Shown here: piece after piece, positions 17,267 to 27,165 of the stretch | Layout: each line of letters begins with the position of its first letter | Numbering within the stretch: position 1 is the stretch's first letter | NCBI RefSeq assembly: GCF_028553765.1 | Contig: NZ_CP067134.1 | Coordinates: 3,453,001 to 3,517,000 of the forward strand | DNA: 64,000 bases | Reading direction: 5' to 3' | Source: Paracoccus stylophorae | GTDB lineage: Bacteria; Pseudomonadota; Alphaproteobacteria; Rhodobacterales; Rhodobacteraceae | Notes under the pieces: model-generated | What the model saw: only the letters and a program-made list of their open reading frames with translations | Database searches by the model: none | What the model was told of the DNA's origin: nothing | Position numbers and translations under genes: made by a program

Positions 17267-18435
17267 TGTCGCCGCCGGACGGGACTAGGCTGCGCGTGGC
17301 GGTATTCGGCTTCGACGTGGCCGAGGCGTCGCAAATCCGCAGGATCCGCGCCCTGCGCGCGCTTGGCTGCGATGTGACATCGTTCTGCCAGCGCCGCGAA
17401 GGCAGCCCCGATTTCACGCCCGACTGGAAGAACGTGGAACTGGGCACCGTCCGGCACCGCGATATTCGCGGGCGCGCCCTGGGGCTTGGCGTGGCGGTGC
17501 GGCGCGCGCTGGCGCATTGGCGGGATCTGGTGTCGGCGGATCTGATCGTCGCGCGCAACCTGGATCTGGCGCTGATCGCCCTGACCGCGCGGCGGCTGGC
17601 GGCGATGCGGGCGCGGCGGCGTCCGGCGCCGCTGGTCTATGAATGTCTCGATATCCACGATCTGATGACGGATGCGGGCCGCAAGGGAAGGATCATGCGC
17701 GCGGTCGAGCGTCGCGTGCTGCAACGTTGTGCCCTTCTGGTCGTGTCCTCGCCGGGCTTCGTCAGCAACTATTTCCGGCCCGTTCAGGGCTATGACGGGC
17801 CGCTGGCGGTGGTCGAGAACAAGCTGTGGCTTGGGTCCGACCCCGCAAAGCGGCCCGCGCGCCCCGCCGTGCCGAGGCTGCGCAACGGCCCGCTGGTGCT
17901 GGGGCTGGTCGGCTCGATCCGCTGTCAGGCGTCGGTCGATCTGCTGATGGCGACCGCCGACCGGATGGGCGACCGCCTGCGCGTCCGGTTTTCCGGTGCC
18001 GTGCATGACCACGCGCTGCGCGATTTCCGCCAACAGGTGGACAGCCGCCCGAACGTCACCTGGACCGGCGGCTATGCCTATCCCGACGGGTTGCCGCAGG
18101 CCTATGCGGGCTGCGATCTGGTCTGGGCGCAGGACATGTGGCAGCGCGGGCACAATTCCGACTGGCTGCTGCCCAATCGCATCTACGAGGCCAGCTGGTG
18201 CGGCTGCCCCTCGGTCGGGTTGGCCGACACGCAGACCGGGCGCCGCATCCGTCAGGACGGGCTTGGCTGGGTGATCCCGACCCCGACGCCCGAGGCGCTG
18301 GCCGGGCTGTTGTCCGGCCTGACGCAGGACGATCTGCACGACCGCGCCAGCGCGCTGCTGGACCGGCCGGAACATGACTTCGTGCAATCCCCGCACGACC
18401 TGGAACCGATGCTGGGGCCGGCCCGCGCGGGCTGA
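17263..18435 (+). CDS. Glycosyltransferase, GT4-like (ExoL-like), EPS locus
   Basis: A 390-residue GT-B glycosyltransferase resembling succinoglycan ExoL. The N-terminal half has LRVAVFGFDVAEASQIRRIRAL and VYECLDIHDLMTDAGRKGR, and the C-terminal half opens with PLVLGLVGSIRCQASVDLL. The segment RIYEASWCGCPSVGLAD replaces the usual E(x7)E motif, so the donor contacts are somewhat unusual. ATG 17263 overlaps the ExoM-like stop. It is the last gene of the EPS operon and converges with the cyclic glucan synthase, with only 15 bases between the stops and no visible hairpin. Confidence 0.85.
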   Translation: MMSPPDGTRLRVAVFGFDVAEASQIRRIRALRALGCDVTSFCQRREGSPDFTPDWKNVELGTVRHRDIRGRALGLGVAVRRALAHWRDLVSADLIVARNLDLALIALTARRLAAMRARRRPAPLVYECLDIHDLMTDAGRKGRIMRAVERRVLQRCALLVVSSPGFVSNYFRPVQGYDGPLAVVENKLWLGSDPAKRPARPAVPRLRNGPLVLGLVGSIRCQASVDLLMATADRMGDRLRVRFSGAVHDHALRDFRQQVDSRPNVTWTGGYAYPDGLPQAYAGCDLVWAQDMWQRGHNSDWLLPNRIYEASWCGCPSVGLADTQTGRRIRQDGLGWVIPTPTPEALAGLLSGLTQDDLHDRASALLDRPEHDFVQSPHDLEPMLGPARAG

Positions 18436-18450
18436 CGCCGCCCCCGCCTG

Positions 18451-21400
18451 TCAGGTCACCTTATCGCCCGCCGCCACGCGTTCGCCGTCCACCCGGATCC
18501 GCAGCTCGTCTTGGTCCGCCGCGCGGTCGACCTCGATCCGGCGGGTTTTGCCGTCCAGTCGCAGTGTCGCGGCAAAGCCCGGCCAGCTGTCGGGAATGTT
18601 GGGGTCGATGGTGAAGCCGCCCTGTCTGCGGGTGATGCCCAGAAGACCCTCGACCGCGGCGCGATACATCCAGCCGGCGGACCCGGTATACCAGGTCCAG
18701 CCGCCCCGCCCCAGCTTGTCGCGCGCGCCATAGATGTCGGCGGCGATGACATAGGGTTCGACACGATAGGTTTCGGCCGCGCCCGGATCGTGCGAGTGGC
18801 TGATCGGGTTCAGCGCATCGAACAGCATATGGGCGCGGTTGCCGTCGCCCGACCGCGCCAGCGCATGGATCATCCACGCGGCGGCATGGGTGTATTGCCC
18901 GCCATTCTCGCGCACGCCGGGCGGATAGGACTTGATGTAGCCCGGTTCCTGCACGGTGTCGCGGAAGGCGGGGGTGAACAGCCGCATGATCCGCGCCTCG
19001 CGGTCGAACAGATGCGACAGCGCCTGATTGACGCCCTGCTGCGCCCGGTCGGGGCGGCCCGCCTCCGACATCAGCGCCCAGCTTTGCGCGATGCTGTCGA
19101 TGCGGCATTCGTCGCTGTCGGCCGACCCCAGGGGCGTGCCGTCGTCGAAAAAGCCGCGCCGATACCAGGCGCCGTCCCAGCCCGGCCCGTCCAGCGCCGC
19201 CGCCACCGATTTGCGGTGCGCCCGCCAGGCGGTGGCGCGGTCGGTGTCGCCGCGTTCATCGGCGACGGGCGCGAAGGCGTCGATGGTCGCGCACAGGAAC
19301 CAGCCCAGCCAGACGCTTTCGCCCTTGCCGGCCTCTCCGACCCGGTTCATGCCGTCGTTCCAGTCACCGCCAAGGATCAGCGGAAGACCGTTGCGGCCGG
19401 TGCGCGACACCGCCAGATCCAGCGCATTCGCGCAGTGGTCGTAAAGCGACGCCTCGGCCCCCGAGGGTTCGGGCTGGAAGAACCGGTCATGCTGGCCCGG
19501 TTCCAGCGCCGGGCCGGCCAGATAGGGGACGGTCTCGTCCAGAATGGCGCGGTCGCCGGTCGCGGCCAGATAGATCGCGGTGACATGGCCCAGCCAGACG
19601 ACGTCGTCGGCGATCATGGTGCGGACGCCGGCGCCGGTGCCGGGCAGCCACCAGTGCTGCACGTCGCCTTCGGCGAACTGCCGCCCCGCCGCGTTCAGGA
19701 TCTGCCTGCGGCACAGCGACGGGTCCTGCAGGATCAGCGCGCTGGTATCCTGCAACTGGTCGCGGAACCCGAACGCGCCCGACGCCTGATAAAAGGCGGT
19801 GCGCGCCCGGATCCGGCACGCCAGCGCCTGATAGGGCAGCCACGCGTTCACCAGCAGGTCCAGCTTGCTGTCGGGCGTCTCGACCTGCAGCGTTCCCAGA
19901 ACGCCGTCCCAATCGTCCCGCGCGGCGGAAATGGCATCGTCGAACGCGCCCGGACGGCGCGCGGTCTCGATCACCTGCGGCAGCGATGCAGCGTCGCTGT
20001 TGGCAAGGATCAGCGTCGTCTCGGCCGTCTCGCCGGGGGCAATGGACAGCGGCCAGCGGATCGCGGCGCAGGGATCGCCCTCGGCCTCGATGCCGTCGCC
20101 ATGGGCCGCACCATCGGGCCGCGGCCACGATGTCACCGCCGCCGGGCACGAGATCGCGCCCTCGCGGCCCAGAAACGCCGTGCGAGAGCCGCAATGCGCG
20201 TCGATCCGGCGGTCGCAGGTCAGCGCGGTGACGCGGTCGGCATACTGCATCGAAAAGGGGTTGCGCGCGGTCACCGCCGCCACTTCGGAATCAAAGCCGG
20301 TCTGGACCATCGGCGCGGTCAGCGTGCCGTCCGTGCCCAGCACAAGCTGGGCATAGGCGATGCCTTGCAGATGCAGGTGCCGGTCCGTCCGGTTGGTGAC
20401 GCGCAGCCGGGTCAGACGGGCCGGAACGTCGCGGGCCAGCGTCATCACCGCCTCGATCGCGACCCATCCGTGATCGGCGGTAAAGCGCGAATATCCCAGC
20501 CCGTGCGCGACCTCGAACACCGCGTCGCCCGGATCGGACGTGGCAAGGAAGGGCGTGGCGACGCTGCCGGTGGCGGGGTCGTGGACAAGGATCGTCTCGG
20601 CCGGCGTGTTGGTGACCGGGTCGTTCGACCACGGCGTGATGCGATAGTCGCGCGAGTTCACCGCCCAGCTATAGGGCGCGCCCTCGGCCGAGACGTGAAA
20701 GCCGAAATCCTCGCGCGCGATCACGTTGATCCACGGATGCGGCGTCTGCCGGTCATGGGTAAGACGCAGCACGTATTCGCGCCCGTCGGGGGAAAATCCG
20801 CCGAACCCGTTCCAGAATTCCAGCTGCGACCGCGACGCGGGCATGGGCCGGGGATCGTCGGGCAGACGCGGTCCGCATCGTTGCGCCCCGCCCGGCTGCG
20901 CCGCCGCCTCGCGCAGGCGCGCCAGCTGGTCGGACAGCTTGCCGTTGCGGGTATGCAGCATGATGCGCGCGGCGGAAATCAGCGTGTCGAAGCTGGTCTT
21001 GCTGATCTGGTCGCGCCGCACGGAATGGGCGTGATGCGGGCCGGACTGGCCGGCCGCATAGACCGCCGCATCGACCAGCGTCTTGATCGCGTGCTGCAAT
21101 TCCTGGGCATAGCTGGTGGGGCGTTCGTTCAGGATCACCAGATCGTGCACCACGCCGCGCGCAAGCAGGAAGGTGTGCATCCGCATGGCGTTGCGGATGA
21201 TCGGCAGATCGGCCTCGTTGTCGATGCGCAACAGCAGGATCGGCACATCGCCCGAAATGCCCATCGGCCACAACTCGTTCTGCTGGCCCAGCTCGCTGCG
21301 GCGCTGCGCGGTGGCGGCCAGACGCAGATCGGGCCAGATCAGCAATGTCGCGAACTGCCGGAACAGCTTTGCCTCGTCCAGCGTGACCCCCAGATGGCGC

Positions 21401-24400
21401 AGCTGCACCTGCGAATAGGTCCAGGCCAGCCGCAATTCATGCTCGAAACAGGCCGGGCGGGTGAAATGCGTGGCCAGGCTGGTGCAGTCCTCGGCGCTGT
21501 CGGCGACCAGCGTCCAGAAGGTCATGGCCACCGATTTTCCGGCCGGCACGCGGACGTGACGCCTGATGGCGAAGATCGGGTCCAGCGTGTATCCCTGCCG
21601 CCCCGACAGGGTCGCGCCGCTGTCCATCGCGGCGGCGTTGGCCAGATCGCGGCCGCGGCCCAGAAAGGCGCGCCGGTCGGTCTCGGCCTCGGTCGCGGGG
21701 GTCAGCGCGCCGTCGGGGCCGGTCACCAGATGCGCCAGATACAGCGACTTTCCATGCGGATCGCGGGGCCGGCGCCGCGCCACGATCAGCGCGCCGTCGT
21801 TGCGGATCTCGGTTTCGACGAACATCTTGGAAAAGGCCGGATGGGCGCGGTCGGATGCCGGATCGTCCAGCACGATTTCGCCGTAAGATGTCACCTCGAT
21901 GGTCCGGTCGCGGCCCGACAGGTTGCGCAGGGTCAGGCGGCGGCCGTCGGCGTTGCCCTCGGTCGCGGCGATGATCTCAAGCCGGCTTTCGATCGCGTTC
22001 GCGGTCTTGAAGAATTCCGCCTTGTGGTCGGAAAAGACCGCCGTGCTGCGTTCGTCGGGGCCGCTGCACGGGGAATGGGTGGCCGACCACCATTCGCTGG
22101 ACTGCATGTCGCGCATGAACAGATGGATGCCGCCATCGTCCCGCGTCGGGTCGGGCGACCAGCGGTTCAGCGCGACATTGCCCAGCATCGCCCGCCCGGC
22201 GCCGGTCGAGGACACGAAGACCGTGAAGGCGGCGGTGGACATCAGCGCGACCTCGCGTTCGGCCCGGCCGGGTTCGGTGACGATGGACAGCGTCTCGCCC
22301 CCTGTCAGCAGCGCGTCGCGCCCCAGACCGGGCGCGGCCGGCGCGCGCGTCACCGGCGTGATGTCGCGCGGCGTCTTTTCCTGCAACAGCAGTTCGGAGG
22401 CGCGCACCACCGGATCGGCGTGGAACCGTTCGCGATGGATGCCGTCCAGAACCGCGTTGGCGATGGCCATCATCGACATGCCGTGATGATGGGCCATGAC
22501 GTTCTTCACGACGCTGTGGCTGGTCCCCTCGCGCTGGCGGGTGGGGGTGAAATCGACCGCGTCATAGAACCCGAACCGGCCTTCGGCGCCCAGATCGCGC
22601 AGCGCGGCTAGGTTGCGGATCGCCGCCTGCGGATTGATCTGCGCCGCCAGGATCGAGGCATAGGGCGCGACCACGTAATCGCCGCCCGACCGCTTCAACG
22701 CCAGGCGCGGAACGCCGAAGGCGTAATACTGATAGTTCATGTCGCGGTCGCGCGCGTTGAATGCGCTTTCGGAGATGCCCCAGGGCAGGCCGTGCGACCG
22801 GCCCCATTCGATCTGCACCGTCACCGCCATCTTGTCGGCCAGGTTCAGGATGCCGCCCTGCCGTTCTTTCAGCAACAGCGGCGGCATCAGATATTCGAAC
22901 ATGCTGCCCGACCAGGACAGCAGCGCGCCCTGATGCCCGATCATGGCAAAGGGCCGGCCAAGGCGCGACCAGTGTTCCTTGCCCAGATCGCCCTTGGCGA
23001 TGGCCAGAAAGCTGGTCAGCCGCGCCTCGGACGCCAGCAGATCGTAGCGGCTGCCGTCCAGCGTCTGGTCGTCGGCGCGATAGCCGATGGACATCAGCGA
23101 TTTCTCGGGATCGACGAACAGCTTGAAATCCATGCGGAACGCCAGCAGCCGCGCGCGTTCGGCCAGAAGCCTTGTCTGCTGCACGAAGCTGTCCAGCGAC
23201 GCGTTGCCGTTGGCGGCCGGGCCCAGCACGTCGGCGGTGTCGCGCGCCAGCGCCTTCGACCAGGCCAGCACCTCGGCCGCCTCACCGCCGGGGGTGGCGG
23301 CGTCCAGTTCCCGCGCCAAACGGCAGATCGCCTCGGCCCGGCTGTTCAGCTGCGCGGCGGCGACCGGGTCGGACAGCGGCCCGTCCAGCGTCTGGTCCAG
23401 CGACTGGGCATAGCCCTGCAAGGCCGCGGTCAGCGCCCCCTGAAGGTCGCGCAGCGCGCGGCGGTCATCGCTCAGCCGGTCCAGCTCGTCGCGCAGGATG
23501 TCCAGCGTGTCGCGCAGGCCCAGCGTGACGGGCATCCGCACCGAGGGCGCGTTGGCGGCCCATCCGCGCAGCCCCGCCGACAGCGCGATCAGCATCCCCG
23601 CCAGATTGCCGCTGTCGACCGAGGACAGATAGGGCGCGGGCAGCACCGCCAGCGTTCTGGTGTCATACCAGTTGAAGAAATGCCCGCGCAGCCGCGACAT
23701 CCGTTCCATCGTGGCGATGGTGGCCTCGATCCGGGTCAGCGCCGTGTCCAGCCCGATCCAGCCGAAATCGCGCGCCGACATGACCGACATCAGGTAAAGG
23801 CCGATATTGGTGGGCGATGTGCGCTCGGCCAGTTTGGGCGCAGGCAGTTCCTGATAATTGTCGGGCGGCAGGTGGTGGGTCGTCTCGTCCACGAACTCGT
23901 CGAAATAGCGCCAGATGCGGCGGGCGATGCGGCGCAGCTCGGCCTTGTCCTCGGCCGAGATCTGCAACTTGTCCACGGTCTCCAGCGACCGCGAGGCGCG
24001 CGACGTGATCAGCGGTGCGGCGATCCACAGCGCCCCGAACAGCAGCGCGACCGGCAGGGCGGTGGGGTTGATCGCGGCGGTCAGCAGGATCGCGCCGCCG
24101 CCGATCAGCGGCGAGACGATCATCCGCCGGTATTCGGCCGCCACATCGACGCCGCCCGCCCGGCCGGCCTGCTGCGAGGGCGTCCATTCCAGCAGGTTGC
24201 GGCGCGTGACGATCAGCCGCCACAGCGTGCGAAAGATCGCGTCCAGCGTCGATCCGGCGCGGTGCGCGATCGTGGCCAGCCGCAGGCCGAACTGCGTGAA
24301 CGAGATGCGGGCGTCGCGCAGCACCTGATGGATATGGTATTCCCACGACACGCCGTATTGGCGGCGGATCACCTTGGTGTCGATCTGCAGGATCGGCACC

Positions 24401-26934
24401 AGCACCATCAGCAGGATCAGCGCCAGTTGCCAAAGCGCGGCCGTGGTGCCGGGCAGCAGCAGCCACCCCGCGACCGAGGTCGCAAGCCAGCCCGGCGCGA
24501 TCAGCGAGCGGCGCAGATTGTCCAGCATCTTGAACCGCGCCAGCCCGTCCAGCCCGTTGCCCGGCGTCAGGATCATCGGCAGCAACTGCCAGTCGCCGCG
24601 CATCCAGCGATGCTGCCGCGCCGCCTCGGTCGCATAGCGGATCGGGAAATTCTCGACCACCTCGATATCGGATACCAGCGCCGCGCGCGCCAGGCTGCCT
24701 TCCAGCAGATCGTGGCTGAGAACGGCGTTTTCCGGCACCCGCCCCGCCATCGCCGCCTGAAACGCATCGACATCGTAGATGCCCTTGCCGGTAAAGCTGC
24801 CCTGCCCGAACAGATCCTGATAAAGATCCGAGACGGCAAAGACATAGGGGTCCAGCCCCCGGTTGGCCGAAAACGCCCGCTGGAATACCGACGCATCTGT
24901 CCCGGTCGTCAGGGACGGCGTGACGCGCGGCTGCATGATCGCATGTCCTCGGATCACGATGCCGTCGGGGTCGCTGACAGGCGTGTTGACCGGATGCGCC
25001 ATCTTGCCGGCCAGTGCCGCGACCGTGTCGCGCGGCAGGCGCGTGTCGCTGTCCAGCGTCACGACATAGCGCACCCCCTCGGGCGGGGTCGGGCCGGTGG
25101 ACACGAAGCTGGTGCCGGTCTGGCCGCGCAGCAGCATGTTCAGTTCGGTCAATTTGCCGCGCTTGCGTTCCCAGCCCATCCAGACCCGGTCCGAGGCGCT
25201 CCACTGACGCCGGCGATGCAGCAGGAAAAAGCGCCGGACGCCGCCATGGGCGTAATGCTCGGCCAGCTCCTCGATCCGGTCGCTGGCATGGTCCAGCAGC
25301 GCCTGGTCGCGCGGCCGGGTCTCGGTCGCCGCATCGCCCCAGTCGCTGAGCAGCGCGAAAAAGATCTCGTTCTGCGGATTGGCCAGGTAATGCGATTCCA
25401 GCGTGTCCACCAGCTCGTCGATCTCGTCCATGCTGGTGATCAGGCAGGGAATGACCACAAGGGTCCGGGCCTCGGCGGGCAGGCCGTCGCGGAAATCATA
25501 GCCCGCCAGACAGCGCGGCGACAGGCTGCGCGCGGCCAGAAACGCCAGCGCCTGCATCGCCGTCTCGCTGGCTGGCACCAGCGCCAGCGCCAGCAGGACC
25601 CCGAACTGCCAGCCCGGCAGGTTCTGGGGCAGCGCCCACGCCATGATCGCCAGCAGGGCCACGGTCAGGATCAGCAGCGGCAGTTGCAGCGACCACCAGC
25701 CCAGCCAGCGCGTCAATGCCCCGATCATCTCGTGCAGCGATTTGCGCCCGCCCGCCAGCTTCTGGAATCGGAACCGGTCCTCGCCGACCAGAAGATGGCC
25801 GATTTCGACCTGCCCGTTCACGTCCGGCCCGCGCGCCCCGCCCCGGTCGGCGGTCCGCCCGGCATCGGCGGCGGCGGTATCCAGCGCCAGTCTTGCGACC
25901 TCGATCTCGCTCAGCTTGGATCGGCGTGCCGTCCGCTCGACCGCCGAGCGATAGGCGGTGCGTGTCGTCTGGTCCAGCCGCGTGAATTCGGATTCCCGCG
26001 ACAGCATCCGGTCGACATGGCTGACATCCTCGAACCAGTCCAGCCAGTCGATTTCGCCCATCCGCCGCAGGCTGTTGATGATGTTGCCCACCGTGACGTT
26101 GCCGGCCGATTGCTGGGCGTATTCGCGCTGCACCGCGCGTTCCAGCGCGCGCTGATCGCCCCATCGCCGTTCCAGCGCGGACAGCGCCGCCTGCGCGTCC
26201 GCAGCCCCCTCGCGCAGGCGATACAGCAGCTGCGCGGCGACGGTGTCGCGAAAGACCAGATCGCCGTGCCGCTCGATGATGGCGGCGGCGTTCTGGGGAT
26301 GGTCGGCCACCGAATCGGCGATCTCGTTGGCGGTGTTGCGGCATTTGCGCGCCAGCGAGACGCGGTCGGTCATCCGCCGCAGGTTTTCCACCAGAACATA
26401 GCGCAGAAACGCGGGCACCGCCCATAATTCCGCAATGTCCAGCGTCGCCACCGACTGGAACCCATGCAGGAATTCGGACAGGTCGGCCGCCTTGACCTCG
26501 GAATTGGTCAGCGCGACGAAATACCACGCGATCAGCAGGCTGCGCGGCGTGCGCCCGCCGCCGGACAACACCACCTCGTGCTGGCGCCGCAGGAACGCGC
26601 CGTCGAACCCCTGCCGCAGCTGGCGCAGGTTTTCCTCGACCATGTGATAATTGTCGATCAGCCATTCCGCCGCCGGGGTGATCAGCTCGTCCCGCTCGGC
26701 CGCGGCGACGGTGTCCAGATAGTTGCTGCGGATCGCGGCCTGATTGTCGATCAGCCGCCTGACGGGCGCGACCGGAACCTCGGCAAATTCGGGAAAGCGG
26801 TGCGCGGCCAGATCGCGCCCCGCCTCGGACAGCGACTTGGCGGTCCACAATTCGACCCGGATCGGCGCCGAGATATCGGGGATCGCCGACATCCCCTGAC
26901 CGTCCCACGCGCCGCCCTTGATCCGGTTGAACAT
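18451..26934 (-). CDS. ndvB: Cyclic beta-1,2-glucan synthase (GT84 plus GH94)
   Basis: A giant 2827-residue inner-membrane enzyme, normal length for Cgs/NdvB. It makes periplasmic cyclic beta-1,2-glucans used in osmoadaptation and host interaction. After a helical N-terminal region come membrane segments around residue 440. A GT84 glucosyltransferase domain follows, with TLDSDTRLP near 626, GQGSFTGKGIYDVDAF and RQHRWMRGDW near 775, then more membrane segments. A glycoamylase-like segment carries GFYDAVDF and MAHHHGMSMM. Carbohydrate-binding GH94 repeats and the C-terminal GH94 phosphorylase domain (GGDWNDGM near 2525, NGGQYTHAAAW) end the protein; GH94 sets ring size. The start at 26934 is preferred over an in-frame ATG 117 bases upstream because GGGAG precedes it. 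It is one of the largest genes a bacterium of this type carries and shows no frameshift. Confidence 0.96.
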   Translation of the reverse strand: MFNRIKGGAWDGQGMSAIPDISAPIRVELWTAKSLSEAGRDLAAHRFPEFAEVPVAPVRRLIDNQAAIRSNYLDTVAAAERDELITPAAEWLIDNYHMVEENLRQLRQGFDGAFLRRQHEVVLSGGGRTPRSLLIAWYFVALTNSEVKAADLSEFLHGFQSVATLDIAELWAVPAFLRYVLVENLRRMTDRVSLARKCRNTANEIADSVADHPQNAAAIIERHGDLVFRDTVAAQLLYRLREGAADAQAALSALERRWGDQRALERAVQREYAQQSAGNVTVGNIINSLRRMGEIDWLDWFEDVSHVDRMLSRESEFTRLDQTTRTAYRSAVERTARRSKLSEIEVARLALDTAAADAGRTADRGGARGPDVNGQVEIGHLLVGEDRFRFQKLAGGRKSLHEMIGALTRWLGWWSLQLPLLILTVALLAIMAWALPQNLPGWQFGVLLALALVPASETAMQALAFLAARSLSPRCLAGYDFRDGLPAEARTLVVIPCLITSMDEIDELVDTLESHYLANPQNEIFFALLSDWGDAATETRPRDQALLDHASDRIEELAEHYAHGGVRRFFLLHRRRQWSASDRVWMGWERKRGKLTELNMLLRGQTGTSFVSTGPTPPEGVRYVVTLDSDTRLPRDTVAALAGKMAHPVNTPVSDPDGIVIRGHAIMQPRVTPSLTTGTDASVFQRAFSANRGLDPYVFAVSDLYQDLFGQGSFTGKGIYDVDAFQAAMAGRVPENAVLSHDLLEGSLARAALVSDIEVVENFPIRYATEAARQHRWMRGDWQLLPMILTPGNGLDGLARFKMLDNLRRSLIAPGWLATSVAGWLLLPGTTAALWQLALILLMVLVPILQIDTKVIRRQYGVSWEYHIHQVLRDARISFTQFGLRLATIAHRAGSTLDAIFRTLWRLIVTRRNLLEWTPSQQAGRAGGVDVAAEYRRMIVSPLIGGGAILLTAAINPTALPVALLFGALWIAAPLITSRASRSLETVDKLQISAEDKAELRRIARRIWRYFDEFVDETTHHLPPDNYQELPAPKLAERTSPTNIGLYLMSVMSARDFGWIGLDTALTRIEATIATMERMSRLRGHFFNWYDTRTLAVLPAPYLSSVDSGNLAGMLIALSAGLRGWAANAPSVRMPVTLGLRDTLDILRDELDRLSDDRRALRDLQGALTAALQGYAQSLDQTLDGPLSDPVAAAQLNSRAEAICRLARELDAATPGGEAAEVLAWSKALARDTADVLGPAANGNASLDSFVQQTRLLAERARLLAFRMDFKLFVDPEKSLMSIGYRADDQTLDGSRYDLLASEARLTSFLAIAKGDLGKEHWSRLGRPFAMIGHQGALLSWSGSMFEYLMPPLLLKERQGGILNLADKMAVTVQIEWGRSHGLPWGISESAFNARDRDMNYQYYAFGVPRLALKRSGGDYVVAPYASILAAQINPQAAIRNLAALRDLGAEGRFGFYDAVDFTPTRQREGTSHSVVKNVMAHHHGMSMMAIANAVLDGIHRERFHADPVVRASELLLQEKTPRDITPVTRAPAAPGLGRDALLTGGETLSIVTEPGRAEREVALMSTAAFTVFVSSTGAGRAMLGNVALNRWSPDPTRDDGGIHLFMRDMQSSEWWSATHSPCSGPDERSTAVFSDHKAEFFKTANAIESRLEIIAATEGNADGRRLTLRNLSGRDRTIEVTSYGEIVLDDPASDRAHPAFSKMFVETEIRNDGALIVARRRPRDPHGKSLYLAHLVTGPDGALTPATEAETDRRAFLGRGRDLANAAAMDSGATLSGRQGYTLDPIFAIRRHVRVPAGKSVAMTFWTLVADSAEDCTSLATHFTRPACFEHELRLAWTYSQVQLRHLGVTLDEAKLFRQFATLLIWPDLRLAATAQRRSELGQQNELWPMGISGDVPILLLRIDNEADLPIIRNAMRMHTFLLARGVVHDLVILNERPTSYAQELQHAIKTLVDAAVYAAGQSGPHHAHSVRRDQISKTSFDTLISAARIMLHTRNGKLSDQLARLREAAAQPGGAQRCGPRLPDDPRPMPASRSQLEFWNGFGGFSPDGREYVLRLTHDRQTPHPWINVIAREDFGFHVSAEGAPYSWAVNSRDYRITPWSNDPVTNTPAETILVHDPATGSVATPFLATSDPGDAVFEVAHGLGYSRFTADHGWVAIEAVMTLARDVPARLTRLRVTNRTDRHLHLQGIAYAQLVLGTDGTLTAPMVQTGFDSEVAAVTARNPFSMQYADRVTALTCDRRIDAHCGSRTAFLGREGAISCPAAVTSWPRPDGAAHGDGIEAEGDPCAAIRWPLSIAPGETAETTLILANSDAASLPQVIETARRPGAFDDAISAARDDWDGVLGTLQVETPDSKLDLLVNAWLPYQALACRIRARTAFYQASGAFGFRDQLQDTSALILQDPSLCRRQILNAAGRQFAEGDVQHWWLPGTGAGVRTMIADDVVWLGHVTAIYLAATGDRAILDETVPYLAGPALEPGQHDRFFQPEPSGAEASLYDHCANALDLAVSRTGRNGLPLILGGDWNDGMNRVGEAGKGESVWLGWFLCATIDAFAPVADERGDTDRATAWRAHRKSVAAALDGPGWDGAWYRRGFFDDGTPLGSADSDECRIDSIAQSWALMSEAGRPDRAQQGVNQALSHLFDREARIMRLFTPAFRDTVQEPGYIKSYPPGVRENGGQYTHAAAWMIHALARSGDGNRAHMLFDALNPISHSHDPGAAETYRVEPYVIAADIYGARDKLGRGGWTWYTGSAGWMYRAAVEGLLGITRRQGGFTIDPNIPDSWPGFAATLRLDGKTRRIEVDRAADQDELRIRVDGERVAAGDKVT

Positions 26935-27102
26935 CCTGCAAACTCCCTTCGCCGTGGCGGGACATCCCGACTGTAGCACAAGACCGGATCGAAGCGCCCG
27001 CTTTCGATGATCGGCGGGCGGGGCGATGGAAACGCAAAGCGCGACCATCATCCGAAGGCATTACGGGATGATGCATGTCGTCGCGAAACGGCGAACTGTG
27101 AT

Positions 27103-27121
27103 GCAAATCGGCCGGATTTGC
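27103..27121. promoter_or_regulatory. Inverted repeat in the divergent cgs / secreted-protein promoter region
   Basis: GCAAATC (27103-27109) and GATTTGC (27115-27121) form a perfect 7-bp inverted repeat with a 5-base spacer. It sits 45 bases upstream of the 27166 start, in the 231-base gap shared with the leftward glucan synthase gene. Its size and position suit an operator for a dimeric regulator. Confidence 0.4.
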
Positions 27122-27165
27122 GGTAACGTGGCCTTTATCCCGAAGGCGATTTTCTGCGAGGTTTC

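Noticed and set aside
18511-26427. Very long rightward open frames (1366 and 1211 codons) opposite the glucan synthase
   Set aside because: They run antisense to an intact, motif-complete cgs gene, consist of low-complexity Arg/Gly/Ala/Gln-rich sequence and have no domains; they are a by-product of high G+C codon bias.
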